Notes: a model not told the origin generated them from the sequence alone. A DNA stretch of 64,000 nucleotides from Massilioclostridium coli (GCF_900095865.1 NZ_FMIZ01000006.1:186001-250000), one strand, 5' to 3'. Shown: positions 44,028-55,066, counted from the stretch's first letter. Made by a program: numbers and translations.

Positions 44028-44696
44028 TTAAATTTCAAATGTCTGAGAATAATATTTCTCTAAAAACTCATTAAAATCTTGGATATAATAATCCGCCTGC
44101 TGTTGTAGTAATGCCGCTGTCCGTTCATGGTGTGGCTCATACACGGCTGCAAACCCCATTCCAATGCGGTGCAGTGCCTGCAATGGGGCTATGATATCCT
44201 CAAACACTAAGCATTGATGATACGGAATCCCCATGGCATCCGCTGCCGCCATATAAATATCTGGATTTTCTTTATTTTTTCCAAAATCATTACTATATAA
44301 AATGGTGTGGAAATCTTGATAAATTCCAATCCTGGTCAGTGAGCGTTTACATAAGTTTGGAAAACTAGATGTTGCCAAACTAAATGGAATCCCCTGCTGT
44401 TTTAATTTTTGTAATAATTCCATAGCCCCTGGCTTCAATTCTACCTGGTGTTCGTATAAATCCAGTGCCATGTCCAACCACAACTGTTGTAATTCCTTAT
44501 TGGTTAGTGAAACATGGTATTCCTTTATCATATATTCCGCTGCCTGATCTGTTGTCATATGGGCAATCTCATCATAAAAATTCTTTTTTACATCCAATCC
44601 TAATTTTTTAGGAAATTCTTCATCTATTTTGTCCCATACCCAGTTGGAATCCAACAAGGTTCCATCTAAATCAAAAATCACACCACAATATCTCAT
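44028..44696 (-). CDS. HAD-superfamily hydrolase (beta-phosphoglucomutase-like subgroup)
   Basis: 222 residues. Motif I FDLDGTLLDSNWVWD, C1 helical cap, motif II SLATSSFPNL, motif III Lys in GKNKENPDIYMAAADAMG and motif IV LVFEDIIAPLQAL, where ED replaces the usual GD, as in beta-phosphoglucomutase relatives. Catalytic Asp residues present. Substrate undetermined. Confidence 0.88.
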   Translation of the reverse strand: MRYCGVIFDLDGTLLDSNWVWDKIDEEFPKKLGLDVKKNFYDEIAHMTTDQAAEYMIKEYHVSLTNKELQQLWLDMALDLYEHQVELKPGAMELLQKLKQQGIPFSLATSSFPNLCKRSLTRIGIYQDFHTILYSNDFGKNKENPDIYMAAADAMGIPYHQCLVFEDIIAPLQALHRIGMGFAAVYEPHHERTAALLQQQADYYIQDFNEFLEKYYSQTFEI

Positions 44697-44748
44697 AAAA
44701 AACCACCTATCCTATGTAAAATCTATGTTGCTATTATAGCACATCTGC

Positions 44749-44778
44749 TTGAAAACACAAAATCAATCATGTTATAAT
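44749..44778 (+). promoter_or_regulatory. Candidate promoter of the PNPOx-thiN pair
   Basis: TTGAAA, 18-base spacer, TATAAT on the plus strand, 31 bases before the start at 44809. Confidence 0.55.
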
Positions 44779-44808
44779 AAAAGAAAACCATTTATTGGAG
44801 GCCTATTG

Positions 44809-45288
44809 ATGCGCAGAGCAGATCGGGAAGTAAACAATATACAAAAAATAGAGGAAATCATCCAAACCTGTGACTGTTGCCACCTGGGATTGATAGATGA
44901 GGATAAACCCTATATTGTTCCATTGAATTTTGGCTATCTTCGTGAGAAAGATACTCCAATCTTTTACTTTCACAGCGCAAACTTTGGTAAAAAGCTAGAT
45001 CTAATCCGTCAAAACCCATTAGTGGGTTTTGAATTGGACACAAAACATCAGCTTTCTGTAGGAAATACTGCCTGCAACTATTCTTTTTACTATCAAAGTA
45101 TCATTGGTGCAGGTAAAATCTCTATTGTAGAAGAAATCCAACAAAAGAAAAAGGCGTTACAGGTGATTATGCAACATTATACTAAAACATCCAATTGGGA
45201 ATTTTCTGACCAATCCCTTACTGCTATTACCATTTTAAAACTGACGGTAACCGAGATGACCTGTAAAGAACATCAACAACCAAGATAG
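44809..45288 (+). CDS. Pyridoxamine 5'-phosphate oxidase-like (NimA-type) FMN-binding protein
   Basis: 159 residues. MRRADREVNNIQKIEEIIQ, CCHLGLIDEDKPYIVPLNFGY, FHSANFGKKLDLIRQNP and the split-barrel C-part (YQSIIGAGKISIVEE) match the PNPOx-like/NimA family of flavin or heme-binding reductases. ATG 44809 follows GGAGG by 7 bases. A further in-frame ATG upstream lacks a ribosome site. Followed 12 bases later by thiN. Confidence 0.88.
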   Translation: MRRADREVNNIQKIEEIIQTCDCCHLGLIDEDKPYIVPLNFGYLREKDTPIFYFHSANFGKKLDLIRQNPLVGFELDTKHQLSVGNTACNYSFYYQSIIGAGKISIVEEIQQKKKALQVIMQHYTKTSNWEFSDQSLTAITILKLTVTEMTCKEHQQPR

Positions 45289-45300
45289 AAGGTGAAACCA

Positions 45301-45930
45301 ATGAGGGCAGTTATTATTACAGGAGGTTCTATTCAGAATTATCCTGCTATCAAACAATACATTCAACCAAACGACTATATTATCTGTGCGGACAGTGGCT
45401 ATGACCATGCTGTTAAGATGGAAATCACCCCAAACCTTTTGGTGGGGGATATGGACTCCATCCATGCGGATTTGCCAACTGAAAATATACGGATTTTTCC
45501 TGCAAAAAAAGACGATACCGATACAGAAATAGCCATTTCCGCAGCTCTAAAACAGGGATGTGACGATATTTTGATATTGGGTGGTATTGGGAGCCGAATG
45601 GACCATACATTGGCGAATATCTTATTCTTAAAACAGCTACATGATCAAAAAATCTCTGCAAAAATCGTAAATGAGAACAATGAGATTCGGTTAATGGGTT
45701 CCCAAGAGAATATTACATTACAAGGACATCCAGGAGATTTGCTCTCTTTAATCCCCATTACAGATTGTATCGGTGTTACCAACAAAGGTTTTGAATACCC
45801 TTTGATTCAGGAAGATCTCCCTTTAGGAACAACGAGAGGGGTAAGCAATGTGTTTTTATCGGATACGGGAAGTATCTCCCTCCAAAACGGCTTATTGTTG
45901 GTAATGCAGTGCCGTGACCTGAGCTATTGA
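45301..45930 (+). CDS. thiN: Thiamine pyrophosphokinase
   Basis: Converts thiamine to TPP in one step. 209 residues. N-terminal AVIITGGSI, YIICADSGYDHAVKM, LLVGDMDSI, PAKKDDTDTEIAISAALKQG and LGGIGSRMDHTLANILFL are the catalytic-domain motifs; the C-terminal beta domain has GVTNKGFEYPL and TRGVSN. ATG 45301 follows AGAAGGTG. Complements the thiW-M-E-D salvage operon at 2.5-5.3 kb. Confidence 0.96.
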   Translation: MRAVIITGGSIQNYPAIKQYIQPNDYIICADSGYDHAVKMEITPNLLVGDMDSIHADLPTENIRIFPAKKDDTDTEIAISAALKQGCDDILILGGIGSRMDHTLANILFLKQLHDQKISAKIVNENNEIRLMGSQENITLQGHPGDLLSLIPITDCIGVTNKGFEYPLIQEDLPLGTTRGVSNVFLSDTGSISLQNGLLLVMQCRDLSY

Positions 45931-46036
45931 CCCAATCGTTTTAACAAATTTCTCTTTTTGAAAAAAATTTTTTGATTCATTGCAATAAAATCGCTTTCTC
46001 ATGCAATTAGTAAGTGATAGGGGCAGAAAGATTATT

Positions 46037-46606
46037 ATGAATATTCAAAACAACATCCCCGCTGATGATCAACAGCGGTTGGAATACCAAATCCAATTGA
46101 TTGCGGAAGGCAAAAAAGAAGCGTTGGCTTTTTTGTATCAGCAAACCAAAGCAGCAGTACACGCTTTTTTACTTTCCTATTTAAGCTATTACGATGCGGA
46201 GGACGCAATGCAGGATACTTATATTGGCATTTACCGTTCCGCAAAGAACTATCAGCCTCAAGGAAAGCCTATGGCATGGATTTTTGGAATCGCAAAATAC
46301 ACCGCATTCATGAAAATTCGTTCCAGTCAAAGGGAAACTACCCTGCCGGAGGAAAACTGGAAGTTGATTGAAGAGGAACTTCCCGCCATCAATTTTGAGG
46401 AAAAAGATCTATTGCGCAATTTACTGCTCCGTTTATCAGCAGAAGAATACCGTATTATTTTGTTACACGCAGTTTCTGGACTAAAATTCCGGGAAATTAG
46501 CGAACTTTTCAATCTGCCTTTATCTACTACCCTTTCCAAATATCGTAGAGCAATGAAAAAATTAAAACAATCATGGAAGGAAGAATCCAACGATGAAGAA
46601 CCGTGA
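46037..46606 (+). CDS. ECF-type sigma factor
   Basis: 189 residues. Region 2 with YQQTKAAVHAFLLSYLSYYDAEDAMQDTYIGIYRSAKNY and MAWIFGIAKYTAFMKIR, region 4 with LRLSAEEYRIILLHAVSGLKFREISELFNLPLSTTLSKYRRAMKKLK. Start ATG 46037 chosen for homology; the ribosome site (AGAAAG) is weak. Its 3' end overlaps the next gene by 14 bases, and that gene is its predicted anti-sigma factor. Confidence 0.92.
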   Translation: MNIQNNIPADDQQRLEYQIQLIAEGKKEALAFLYQQTKAAVHAFLLSYLSYYDAEDAMQDTYIGIYRSAKNYQPQGKPMAWIFGIAKYTAFMKIRSSQRETTLPEENWKLIEEELPAINFEEKDLLRNLLLRLSAEEYRIILLHAVSGLKFREISELFNLPLSTTLSKYRRAMKKLKQSWKEESNDEEP

Positions 46607-48062
46607 AATGGAACAGAAAATTAAAATGACGATTCAACACTCCTTTTCCAACGATTCAGATCGTCTACAAAAGATTCTTTCTGAATGTGATTTGTCAAAA
46701 GGAGAAGAATATATGCAGCAGAATATCGCAAAGAAAAAAACGCCTAAATGGGTGCGTTGGGTTTCCGTAGCCGCTGCGGTGGTATGCGTTGGAATCATTA
46801 GCACATTCGGCGCAGTTTATTACACACAAAATATATCTGTAGATTCTGAAATTATTTTAGATGTCAATCCAAGTATTGAAATGAGCATCAACGCAAAAGA
46901 AAAAGTGGTTGATGTAACGGCACAAAACGAGGATGCCATTGCTATATTGGATGGCATGGACTTAAAAGGAACAGATTTAAACGTTGCTGTCAATGCCTTA
47001 CTAGGCTCCCTTGTAAAACATGGATATATCGATGAGCTGGCAAATTCTATTCTAGTCACTGTAGAAAATGATAATGCCAATAAAGGCGCACAGTTACAGC
47101 AGGATTTAGTCGCGGAAATTAACCGTATCTTATCTGGCCAATCAATCCAAGGAGCTGTTTTGGGGCAAAATATTAGTAAAAACACACAGCTTCAAGAACT
47201 TGCCAATCAATATCAAATTTCATTGGGGAAAGCTGCGTTAGTTCAAACCTTAACCCAAATTAATCCACTATATTCCATAGAAGAAATGTCTAAACTTTCG
47301 ATTCATGAATTAAACCTGTTGTTGGAATCCCAGGGGAACTCCCAGCAGAACAATAAGATCCAATCAACTGGTTCCGCCAGTGATAAGGCTTACATTGGGG
47401 AGGAAAAAGCAAAGGAAATTGCCCTATCCCACGCTGGATTATCTGAAAACGATGTTACAATTCAAAAAATAAAACTGGATTACGATGATGGTATGGTGGA
47501 ATACGACGTAGAGTTTTTTACTGCTACCCAAGAATATGATTATAACATCAATGCACAAACTGGTGATGTAGTTTCTAACGAAATTGAACCATTCCATGCA
47601 AATAATACCTCCCCACAAGGGCAAGGAGCAACAATTACCTTAGAACAGGCCAAACAGGCGGCTCTTTCCCATGCTGGTGTTTCCGCCAATGCTGCATCTT
47701 TTAAAAAGGTAGAATTAGAGAATGATGATAATAAACTGGTATACGAACTAGAATTCTACACCTCAGATGCAGAATATGATTATAAAATTGATGCTTCTTC
47801 CGGTGCTGTCCTTTCCTATGACCAAGAACAATTTAATCAAGGAGGAAGTAGCAATCATGGCTCTAGTATAAGTGAAGAAGAAGCAAGAAGAATCGCACAA
47901 AATAAAGCACCAAATGCACAGATTGTTTCCTTTCAGCCGGACCGTGATGATGGACAGGAAATTTATGAAATCGAACTACGGGAAGGAAATATAGAGTATG
48001 ATTGTGAAATCCGTAAATCCGATGGTGCAATTATCAAATGGGAACAAGATATTGATGATTGA
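46593..48062 (+). CDS. RsgI-like transmembrane anti-sigma factor with three PepSY domains
   Basis: 489 residues. Short cytoplasmic part (1-51), one membrane helix (about 52-78), then an RsgI-type middle domain (80-145) beginning with the LDVNPSIEM motif; N92-P93 is the kind of Asn-Pro bond that RsgI proteins cut by themselves. Three PepSY repeats follow (about 268-333, 348-412, 426-489), each starting with an AxxxALSHAG-type helix and ending in a YDYxI-ASSGxVL-type strand. The N-terminal part does not show a classic RsgI_N sequence, so binding to the sigma factor encoded just upstream is inferred from overlap and topology. Confidence 0.85.
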   Translation: MKNREMEQKIKMTIQHSFSNDSDRLQKILSECDLSKGEEYMQQNIAKKKTPKWVRWVSVAAAVVCVGIISTFGAVYYTQNISVDSEIILDVNPSIEMSINAKEKVVDVTAQNEDAIAILDGMDLKGTDLNVAVNALLGSLVKHGYIDELANSILVTVENDNANKGAQLQQDLVAEINRILSGQSIQGAVLGQNISKNTQLQELANQYQISLGKAALVQTLTQINPLYSIEEMSKLSIHELNLLLESQGNSQQNNKIQSTGSASDKAYIGEEKAKEIALSHAGLSENDVTIQKIKLDYDDGMVEYDVEFFTATQEYDYNINAQTGDVVSNEIEPFHANNTSPQGQGATITLEQAKQAALSHAGVSANAASFKKVELENDDNKLVYELEFYTSDAEYDYKIDASSGAVLSYDQEQFNQGGSSNHGSSISEEEARRIAQNKAPNAQIVSFQPDRDDGQEIYEIELREGNIEYDCEIRKSDGAIIKWEQDIDD

Positions 48063-48070
48063 TGTTTTAA

Positions 48071-48104
48071 AAATACCCGTCTAAAATTTAGATGGGTGTT
48101 TTTT
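48071..48104 (+). terminator. Terminator of the sigma/anti-sigma operon
   Basis: ACCCGTCTAAA/TTTAGATGGGT with one loop base, followed by TTTTTT. Confidence 0.85.
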
Positions 48105-48230
48105 ATCGTCACATTTTAAGTATAATATAATAGGAAATCCGTACTTCGGAAATATTCTTTTCCATAAATAGAAAAATAGCTGATATCAAGTACAGATGAT
48201 AAATAAGTTTTACCTCGTGATATAACTGAA

Positions 48231-48259
48231 TTGACACGCCAACTGTTTTGCGTTAGGAT
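48231..48259 (+). promoter_or_regulatory. Candidate promoter of the SDR gene
   Basis: TTGACA, 17-base spacer, TAGGAT, about 35 bases before the start codon. Confidence 0.5.
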
Positions 48260-48294
48260 AATAGAAGTAAAAATTTAGAGAAAGAAGGGGCTTT

Positions 48295-49029
48295 ATGAAT
48301 CCAACAGTTTTGGTTACCGGAGCATCTGGTGGAATTGGTTCTGCTATTGCCACAAGATTTGCCCGAGAGGGATATCGAGTTGCCATTCATTACAATCATC
48401 ATAGGGAAAAAGCAGAACAATTGGTACAAAAATTACGGAATCAGAATCCATTGGTAATTGCTGTACAGGCGGATATCTCTAACGAACAACAAGTAAAAAA
48501 TATGATGGAGGAAGTTACACAACAACTGGGTGGAATCGATATTCTTATCAACAATGCAGGATTTGCGCAACAAAAACTTTTTACTGATATCACCTCAGAT
48601 GAGTGGAAAAAGATGTTTGATGTCCACGTAAATGGTGCTTTTTATTGTATCCAGGCAGTACTTCCCTGGATGATTCACAACAAAAAAGGAAAAATTATCA
48701 ATATTTCTTCCATGTGGGGGCAAGTTGGCGCCTCATGCGAGGTTCACTATTCTGCTGCTAAAGCTGCGTTAATTGGTATGACAAAGGCACTCGCAAAAGA
48801 ACTTGGGCTATCGGGTATCCAAGTAAACTGTGTTTCTCCTGGTGTAATTGAAACAGAAATGAACCATATGCTGGGCGTAGATGTTCTGGAAGAATTAAAA
48901 GAAGAAACCCCTTTAAATAAATTGGGAACCCCGGATGACATTGCAAACGCCGTTTATTTTCTGGCATCCGACCAGGCGGATTTTATTACTGGACAAGTAT
49001 TAGCTTCCAATGGAGGATACATTATCTAG
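48295..49029 (+). CDS. SDR oxidoreductase, FabG/YmfI-like
   Basis: 244 residues, classical short-chain dehydrogenase. TGASGGIGSAIA (cofactor), NNAG, catalytic Ser in INISSMWGQVG, YSAAK with Tyr and Lys, and PGVIETEMN. In Firmicutes stand-alone FabG-like proteins of this type are either 3-oxoacyl-ACP reductases or YmfI, which reduces 5-aminopentanone on EF-P. There is no fatty-acid gene nearby, so YmfI-like is possible but unproven. Ribosome site AAAGAAGGGG. Confidence 0.85.
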   Translation: MNPTVLVTGASGGIGSAIATRFAREGYRVAIHYNHHREKAEQLVQKLRNQNPLVIAVQADISNEQQVKNMMEEVTQQLGGIDILINNAGFAQQKLFTDITSDEWKKMFDVHVNGAFYCIQAVLPWMIHNKKGKIINISSMWGQVGASCEVHYSAAKAALIGMTKALAKELGLSGIQVNCVSPGVIETEMNHMLGVDVLEELKEETPLNKLGTPDDIANAVYFLASDQADFITGQVLASNGGYII

Positions 49030-49120
49030 TTTTTTCTTCTATCCTACTACATAGATACCCTAAAATATGGTATAATACAAAGTATCATTGGATGTAATAA
49101 GATAAAAGGAGCAATACCTT

Positions 49121-51034
49121 ATGAAAAACTATGGATTTATCCGCATTGCCTCCGCCTGTCCATTAGGAAGGGTCGGAGATGTCATGTATAATACAACCGA
49201 AATTTGCAATTTAATTGATCAAGCAGTAAACCAACAAGTAAGCTTGCTGGTTTTTCCAGAGCTCTCCATTTCTTCCTATACCTGCGGAGATTTATTATTG
49301 ACCTCTGCCATGAAAAACGGTGTGGAACAAGCAATCTCCACGATTCAACAACATACTCTGGAAAAACCAATTACCGTTTTTGTTGGAGCCCCCATCTATG
49401 AAAGTGCCAAATTATACAACTGTGCTGTTGTTATTTCCTCCGGTGAAATCAAAGGGGTTATCCCAAAAACCCACCTTCCCAACCATGGTGAATTTTATGA
49501 ACAGCGTTGGTTCGATTCCGCCAAAGAGTTTTGTGGTGACAGTACTATGCTTTGTGGGGAAATCATTCCTATGGGTACGGATTTACTGTTTACCATGGAG
49601 GAAGCCGTCATCGCAGCTGAAATTTGTGAGGATATGTGGGTAGACGCCCCTCCATCCATTGACCACGTAAAAGCTGGGGCGAATATTATCTGCAATCTAT
49701 CTGCCAGCAACGCCGTGATTGGTAAGCAAAATTACCGCCGTATGCTGGTAAAACAGCGCTCTTTCAGTTCTCACTGCGCTTATGTGTTCTCTTCTGCCGG
49801 TATCTGTGAGAGTACCACAGATACCTTATATAGCGGACACTTGTTAATTGGGGAAAATGGCAACATTTTAGCGGATGCTTCCCAGATGGAATTTGAAAAC
49901 TTACTCCTCACTGCAGATGTGGATTTGGAACGTTTATCCTGTGACAGATTAAAAAGCACCACCTTCCATCTGTCAAAATCCTATCGTTCCATTCCATTGA
50001 ATCATAAAATTTGCTCGATTGACCAACTACAACGTCATATTAGCCAAACCCCATTTATTCCTGCTTCCAAACAAAACAAATCCGAACGTATGGAAGAAAT
50101 CTATCATATTCAGGCACTAAGCCTTGCAAAACGCCTGCGTCATACTGGATTAAAACACCCTGTTATTGGAATTTCTGGAGGATTGGATTCTACCTTGGCT
50201 TTGCTGGTAACGGTGCGTGCTATGGATAAACTGGGGTGGGATCGGAAAAACATTCTTGGTATTACCATGCCAGGCTTTGGTACAACAGGACGTACCAACT
50301 CCAATTCCAAAAAATTGATGGACGCATTAGGGATTACCTCCAAAGAGATTGATATTACCCAAGCATGTAGGAAGCATTTTGAGGATATCGGCCATGATCC
50401 ATCCATCCATGATGTCACTTACGAAAACGTACAGGCAAGAGAACGGACTCAGATTCTACTGGATATCGCCAATAAACATGGTGGCCTTGTAGTAGGAACC
50501 GGTGACCTTTCTGAACTAGCCTTAGGATGGGCGACCTATGCAGGCGACCATATTTCTATGTATGGTGTCAATGCAGGGGTTCCAAAAACATTAGTACGCC
50601 ATATCGTAGCATGGACTGGAGAACAAATGGGTGGGGAAATCCAAAAAATATTGGAGGATATTTTGGATACCCCTGTTTCACCTGAACTTCTTCCAGCGGA
50701 TAAAGACGGAAAAATCGCACAGAAAACAGAAGAAATTATTGGGGATTATATTTTACATGATTTCTTTTTATATTATTTTGTTCGGTTTGGATTTACCTTT
50801 GACAAAATCTATTATTTAGCGAAACACGCTTTTGGGGATACTTATCCAAAAGAGCAGATCGTAAAATGCCTAACTACTTTTGGAAAACGCTTTTTCGCAC
50901 AACAGTTTAAACGTTCCTGTCTGCCAGATGGCCCCAAAATTGGTTCGGTTACCCTTTCCCCTCGCGCCGATTGGAGGATGCCAAGTGATGCTTGCGCTGC
51001 CCTTTGGATGCAAGATTTTGATCAAATGGATTAA
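49121..51034 (+). CDS. nadE: Glutamine-dependent NAD(+) synthetase
   Basis: 637 residues. N-terminal nitrilase-like glutaminase domain: Glu in LLVFPELSISSYTCGD, Lys in VIPKTHLPNHGEFYEQRWF, catalytic Cys in AAEICEDMWV. C-terminal synthetase: ISGGLDSTLALL (ATP PP-loop), GTGDLSELALGWATYAGDH. The fused form is the eukaryote/Mycobacterium-like one. Adds ammonia from glutamine to nicotinic acid adenine dinucleotide. Ribosome site AAAAGGAG. Confidence 0.96.
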   Translation: MKNYGFIRIASACPLGRVGDVMYNTTEICNLIDQAVNQQVSLLVFPELSISSYTCGDLLLTSAMKNGVEQAISTIQQHTLEKPITVFVGAPIYESAKLYNCAVVISSGEIKGVIPKTHLPNHGEFYEQRWFDSAKEFCGDSTMLCGEIIPMGTDLLFTMEEAVIAAEICEDMWVDAPPSIDHVKAGANIICNLSASNAVIGKQNYRRMLVKQRSFSSHCAYVFSSAGICESTTDTLYSGHLLIGENGNILADASQMEFENLLLTADVDLERLSCDRLKSTTFHLSKSYRSIPLNHKICSIDQLQRHISQTPFIPASKQNKSERMEEIYHIQALSLAKRLRHTGLKHPVIGISGGLDSTLALLVTVRAMDKLGWDRKNILGITMPGFGTTGRTNSNSKKLMDALGITSKEIDITQACRKHFEDIGHDPSIHDVTYENVQARERTQILLDIANKHGGLVVGTGDLSELALGWATYAGDHISMYGVNAGVPKTLVRHIVAWTGEQMGGEIQKILEDILDTPVSPELLPADKDGKIAQKTEEIIGDYILHDFFLYYFVRFGFTFDKIYYLAKHAFGDTYPKEQIVKCLTTFGKRFFAQQFKRSCLPDGPKIGSVTLSPRADWRMPSDACAALWMQDFDQMD

Positions 51035-51573
51035 TTGGAAAGGGCCAAAAAATATCATCCAATTTCCCGCTTTTTATTTTTCTATTTATATCCCTGCAAC
51101 AGTGGAATATTTTCTAAAAATCAAACCATATCGATATGTTATTCTTTAAATAAGAATAAAACTTTTTAGAATCGCATTTTAATCCCTTTCATTGAAATGT
51201 CGCAACCGATTTCATCTGTAATGGTACTTTTTTAGCAATCCCTAGGAGAAAAATAAATAGCAAAAAGTCCCTGATGTAGTATTCTACTTTCCTACATCAG
51301 GGACTTTTATTGATTCTATTCATTCAATCTTGCAGCAGATAAATATTTTCTGCTATCCACATTTATAAGTCGCTTCTCTTTTCTGGGAAAATAATATACA
51401 ATATTTTGACAGAAAGATAGTTAAAACTAATTCTACGGTAAAGTATATCTGGCTGAAAATATTGATTCCCTGATTTTGTAGTTATCATATGTACTCAAAT
51501 TCCATAATCAATGAAAAACTAACCATATGATCTTATTATCATTCCAATCACTATTTTTGTAAACATCTATCTT
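51035..51573. other. Gene-free region after nadE
   Basis: About 540 bases with one strong bidirectional terminator (51261-51308) and otherwise AT-rich sequence. I see no gene, tRNA or riboswitch here. Confidence 0.6.
51261..51308. terminator. Bidirectional terminator after nadE
   Basis: 17-bp stem AAAAGTCCCTGATGTAG with its perfect complement around a 12-base loop. Confidence 0.88.
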
Positions 51574-52743
51574 TTAGATCACAAAAATATTCCCATTGCT
51601 CTGGTAAAATACCCAATCTCCTGTAACACAAACTTGTTCTATTGGTGACTCTGTTAATTTTTGTTTTGAGCCCTGTGAAAGGTCTACCACATACAAGCAA
51701 TTTCTATCAGATTGGTTTCCATAATAAATCCAATTTCCTGAGCAGTTAAAACAGGAAACAGAATCGGATAAAATCGGTGCTTCCTGCTGGTTGGAGTAGA
51801 GCAAACCATCTTCCGCCACATAATAAATCACCGAATTACTAATATTATAAGATAAAATGCTCTGGCTAATTTCTTTTCGGATTTGACCGCCGTTTGTATC
51901 CATAGAATATAAGCAGTTATTGTCATTGCTGTTACGATAATAAATCCGATCCCCTACCATAGAAATTTGGCTAGCACTATTGTCTGATAGTAAAACCTTT
52001 TGATATCCATCTGAAAAACGGTACAAATATAGATTGGCATGCTCCGTATTGTCAGCTGAAACCATGTATTGGTCTGTTACCGATAAATAATAAGAAAAAG
52101 AAAAATAATTTTGAATCAATTCCCCTGTTACTGCACTGTAACAAAGCACATTGAAAGTATTGTTCCTTGCTTGGGCATACACTTTTTCGCCTACCACATT
52201 GATATATCCAACTGGTTCATTCGAAATTTTTTGCATGTCTGAACCATTTGTCCTCATTTTATATAAACAGTTTTGGTCAGATGCTTCACTATAAAAAATC
52301 CATTCTCCTTGAACAGCTGCCATACCACCATTTAAACAGTTAGAGCTTGTATTTCCAATTGTGTTATAAGGCTGCAAGGAGGTATCAGGAGCAGATGTAT
52401 CTGGAAACGATGCTATACCATCATTTATTTCACCACCTTCTACACCTTCCTCTATAGAATTTTTAGAAGATTTTGTTTTACTGGTTGATTTAGTGGAAGC
52501 TGATTTGGAGGATTTAGAGGAACTAGTTGTTTTCGATTTTGTGGAACTTTTTGTATTTTTGTCCCTGCTAGAGGTATTTTTTCCGTTGTTACTAGTATTG
52601 AATTCTTCGATAGAATGGAGTTCCCAATCTGGAGTGCTATGGTTTCCGGTCATCGAAAATCCAATCATAATTCCAATAAATATCAGCATTAAAGTGGGCA
52701 ATAGATACTGTAAGGCTCGCATAAACTTTGGACGTTTTTCCAT
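51574..52743 (-). CDS. Membrane-anchored DUF5050 beta-propeller-like protein
   Basis: 389 residues. N-terminal membrane helix (about 10-31), then a low-complexity Ser/Thr/Lys linker (55-95) likely spanning the cell wall, then repeated units of the form [50 protein letters not shown] and [18 protein letters not shown], that is, YY...N..CLY.M...G blade repeats characteristic of DUF5050. Function unknown; a surface or sensor role is inferred from topology. Confidence 0.85.
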   Translation of the reverse strand: MEKRPKFMRALQYLLPTLMLIFIGIMIGFSMTGNHSTPDWELHSIEEFNTSNNGKNTSSRDKNTKSSTKSKTTSSSKSSKSASTKSTSKTKSSKNSIEEGVEGGEINDGIASFPDTSAPDTSLQPYNTIGNTSSNCLNGGMAAVQGEWIFYSEASDQNCLYKMRTNGSDMQKISNEPVGYINVVGEKVYAQARNNTFNVLCYSAVTGELIQNYFSFSYYLSVTDQYMVSADNTEHANLYLYRFSDGYQKVLLSDNSASQISMVGDRIYYRNSNDNNCLYSMDTNGGQIRKEISQSILSYNISNSVIYYVAEDGLLYSNQQEAPILSDSVSCFNCSGNWIYYGNQSDRNCLYVVDLSQGSKQKLTESPIEQVCVTGDWVFYQSNGNIFVI

Positions 52744-53090
52744 TTCATTTTTCCTTTTTCGATAAAATTCGACAATTATAATTAAAAAAGTAAGAACTGA
52801 ATTATTTTCAGTCCCTTCATTTTATCAATAATGCTTGTTTTCCTTTAGTATATCATATAATGGATAATTTTTCCAGATAAATTTTTAAATTAGCGAAAAA
52901 TTTTTAATCGTTAATTTATTAGCATTGTCCCAACATATATTATTATTTTCTCCTTGTAAATGGTTTTCATATCCCTTTCTCATAATGTTGTATCTCAAAG
53001 AGATTGCTAAAAATGACGGTACCACATTATTTAATACCAGTTTTACTGCATTATCAAAAAACCATCAGCGAAAATGGCTGATGGTTTTTA
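52744..53090 (-). other. Intergenic region between the DUF5050 and thioesterase genes
   Basis: About 350 bases, AT-rich; only the thioesterase terminator at 53056-53089 is recognisable. Confidence 0.55.
53056..53089 (-). terminator. Terminator of the thioesterase operon
   Basis: Minus-strand AAAACCATCAGCC...GCTGATGGTTTTTT hairpin, directly after the stop at 53091. Confidence 0.88.
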
Positions 53091-53501
53091 TTATAGTTCA
53101 TCTTTAATTTCTTGTTTTGTACGGAAGCCTGTTAAAACAAAGGTAGCAACCAATTCCTCTTTATCATTGAATACCTCTGTCCTTACATGGGAAAGGGATT
53201 TTGTTTCATGAATTACTTTTGCCTTTGCTACAATATAATCTCCATTGGCTGGTTTGATATAATTGGCTTGTACATTGATGGTAACGGTAACTCTTCTGGA
53301 AAAATTAGCAGCTGCCGCAAAAGCAAAATCTGCCAAAGTATATACCACTCCACCTTGTACCAGATCAGCGCCATTTAAATGATGTTCCTTTAAATCCAAA
53401 GTTACTGTTGCGTAACCCAATCCAACCTCTTTTAATACCATGCCGCAATATTTTGCGAACCGGTCTTTTTCTAGCATATTTCGGATTGTTTGTTCTGTCA
53501 T
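53091..53501 (-). CDS. PaaI-family hotdog thioesterase
   Basis: 136 residues. LKEHHLNGADLVQGGVVYTLADFAFAAAAN contains the hotdog helix with the catalytic Asp of PaaI-type acyl-CoA thioesterases; VTINVQANYIKPANGDYIVAKAKVIHETKSLSHVRTEVFN completes the fold. Substrate not known. Same operon as the DUF6483 gene 17 bases upstream. Confidence 0.9.
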   Translation of the reverse strand: MTEQTIRNMLEKDRFAKYCGMVLKEVGLGYATVTLDLKEHHLNGADLVQGGVVYTLADFAFAAAANFSRRVTVTINVQANYIKPANGDYIVAKAKVIHETKSLSHVRTEVFNDKEELVATFVLTGFRTKQEIKDEL

Positions 53502-53518
53502 ACAGTTTCCTCCTATCT

Positions 53519-53881
53519 TTAAAAATCTATTTTTTTGCTTTCCAGTTCTTTTAACCCCGCTAAGATTTCATCTTTTCCAAAATTATGTTCTTCCATAGTT
53601 TCTTCATCCTCATCTAACAGGCGATTGTAAAACCAAAGTCCCAGACATAAATTATCATCGGATTCTTCTTGTTCCAACTGTTCATATAGTAAATCTTCTG
53701 CCTGACAATATTCTTTCTGTTTTATAAGTCTCTCCAGTTCTTTTTTTATTTCTAATTGTGGGGATTGGAAAGGAATATCCTCCACCTCTTCAATAAATCC
53801 ACCACCTGGAGAGATTAAAGCTGTTTTTAAAAAACGAATTACCATCATGGATTGTTCTATAATAAAATCATCTGTTAACAT
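53519..53881 (-). CDS. DUF6483-like protein (120 aa)
   Basis: Acidic, helical, soluble protein: FIIEQSMMVIRFLKTALI at the N-terminus and LERLIKQKEYCQAEDLLYEQLEQEESDDNLCLGLWFYNRLL in the middle, a TPR-like helical hairpin. Pattern resembles DUF6483 of Clostridia. No known function. ATG 53881 follows GGAAGGGATG. Confidence 0.7.
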   Translation of the reverse strand: MLTDDFIIEQSMMVIRFLKTALISPGGGFIEEVEDIPFQSPQLEIKKELERLIKQKEYCQAEDLLYEQLEQEESDDNLCLGLWFYNRLLDEDEETMEEHNFGKDEILAGLKELESKKIDF

Positions 53882-54007
53882 AATAACACATCCCTTCCAT
53901 TGTTCTGTTTTCCATTATAATATAAAATTAATTGTTGTGCAATGAGTTTTCTGTCATACTATTTCTTGTTATCATAACCATATCGCTTTCTTATCTCTAT
54001 AACAACT

Positions 54008-54039
54008 AAAAACCCTGGGCAAGATGCCCAGGGTTTTTT
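54008..54039 (-). terminator. Terminator of ilvC
   Basis: AAAACCCTGGGCA/TGCCCAGGGTTTT with a 3-base loop and T-run; lies 17 bases after the ilvC stop. Confidence 0.92.
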
Positions 54040-54055
54040 AACAAAATAATTGATC

Positions 54056-55066
<1,011 letters not shown>

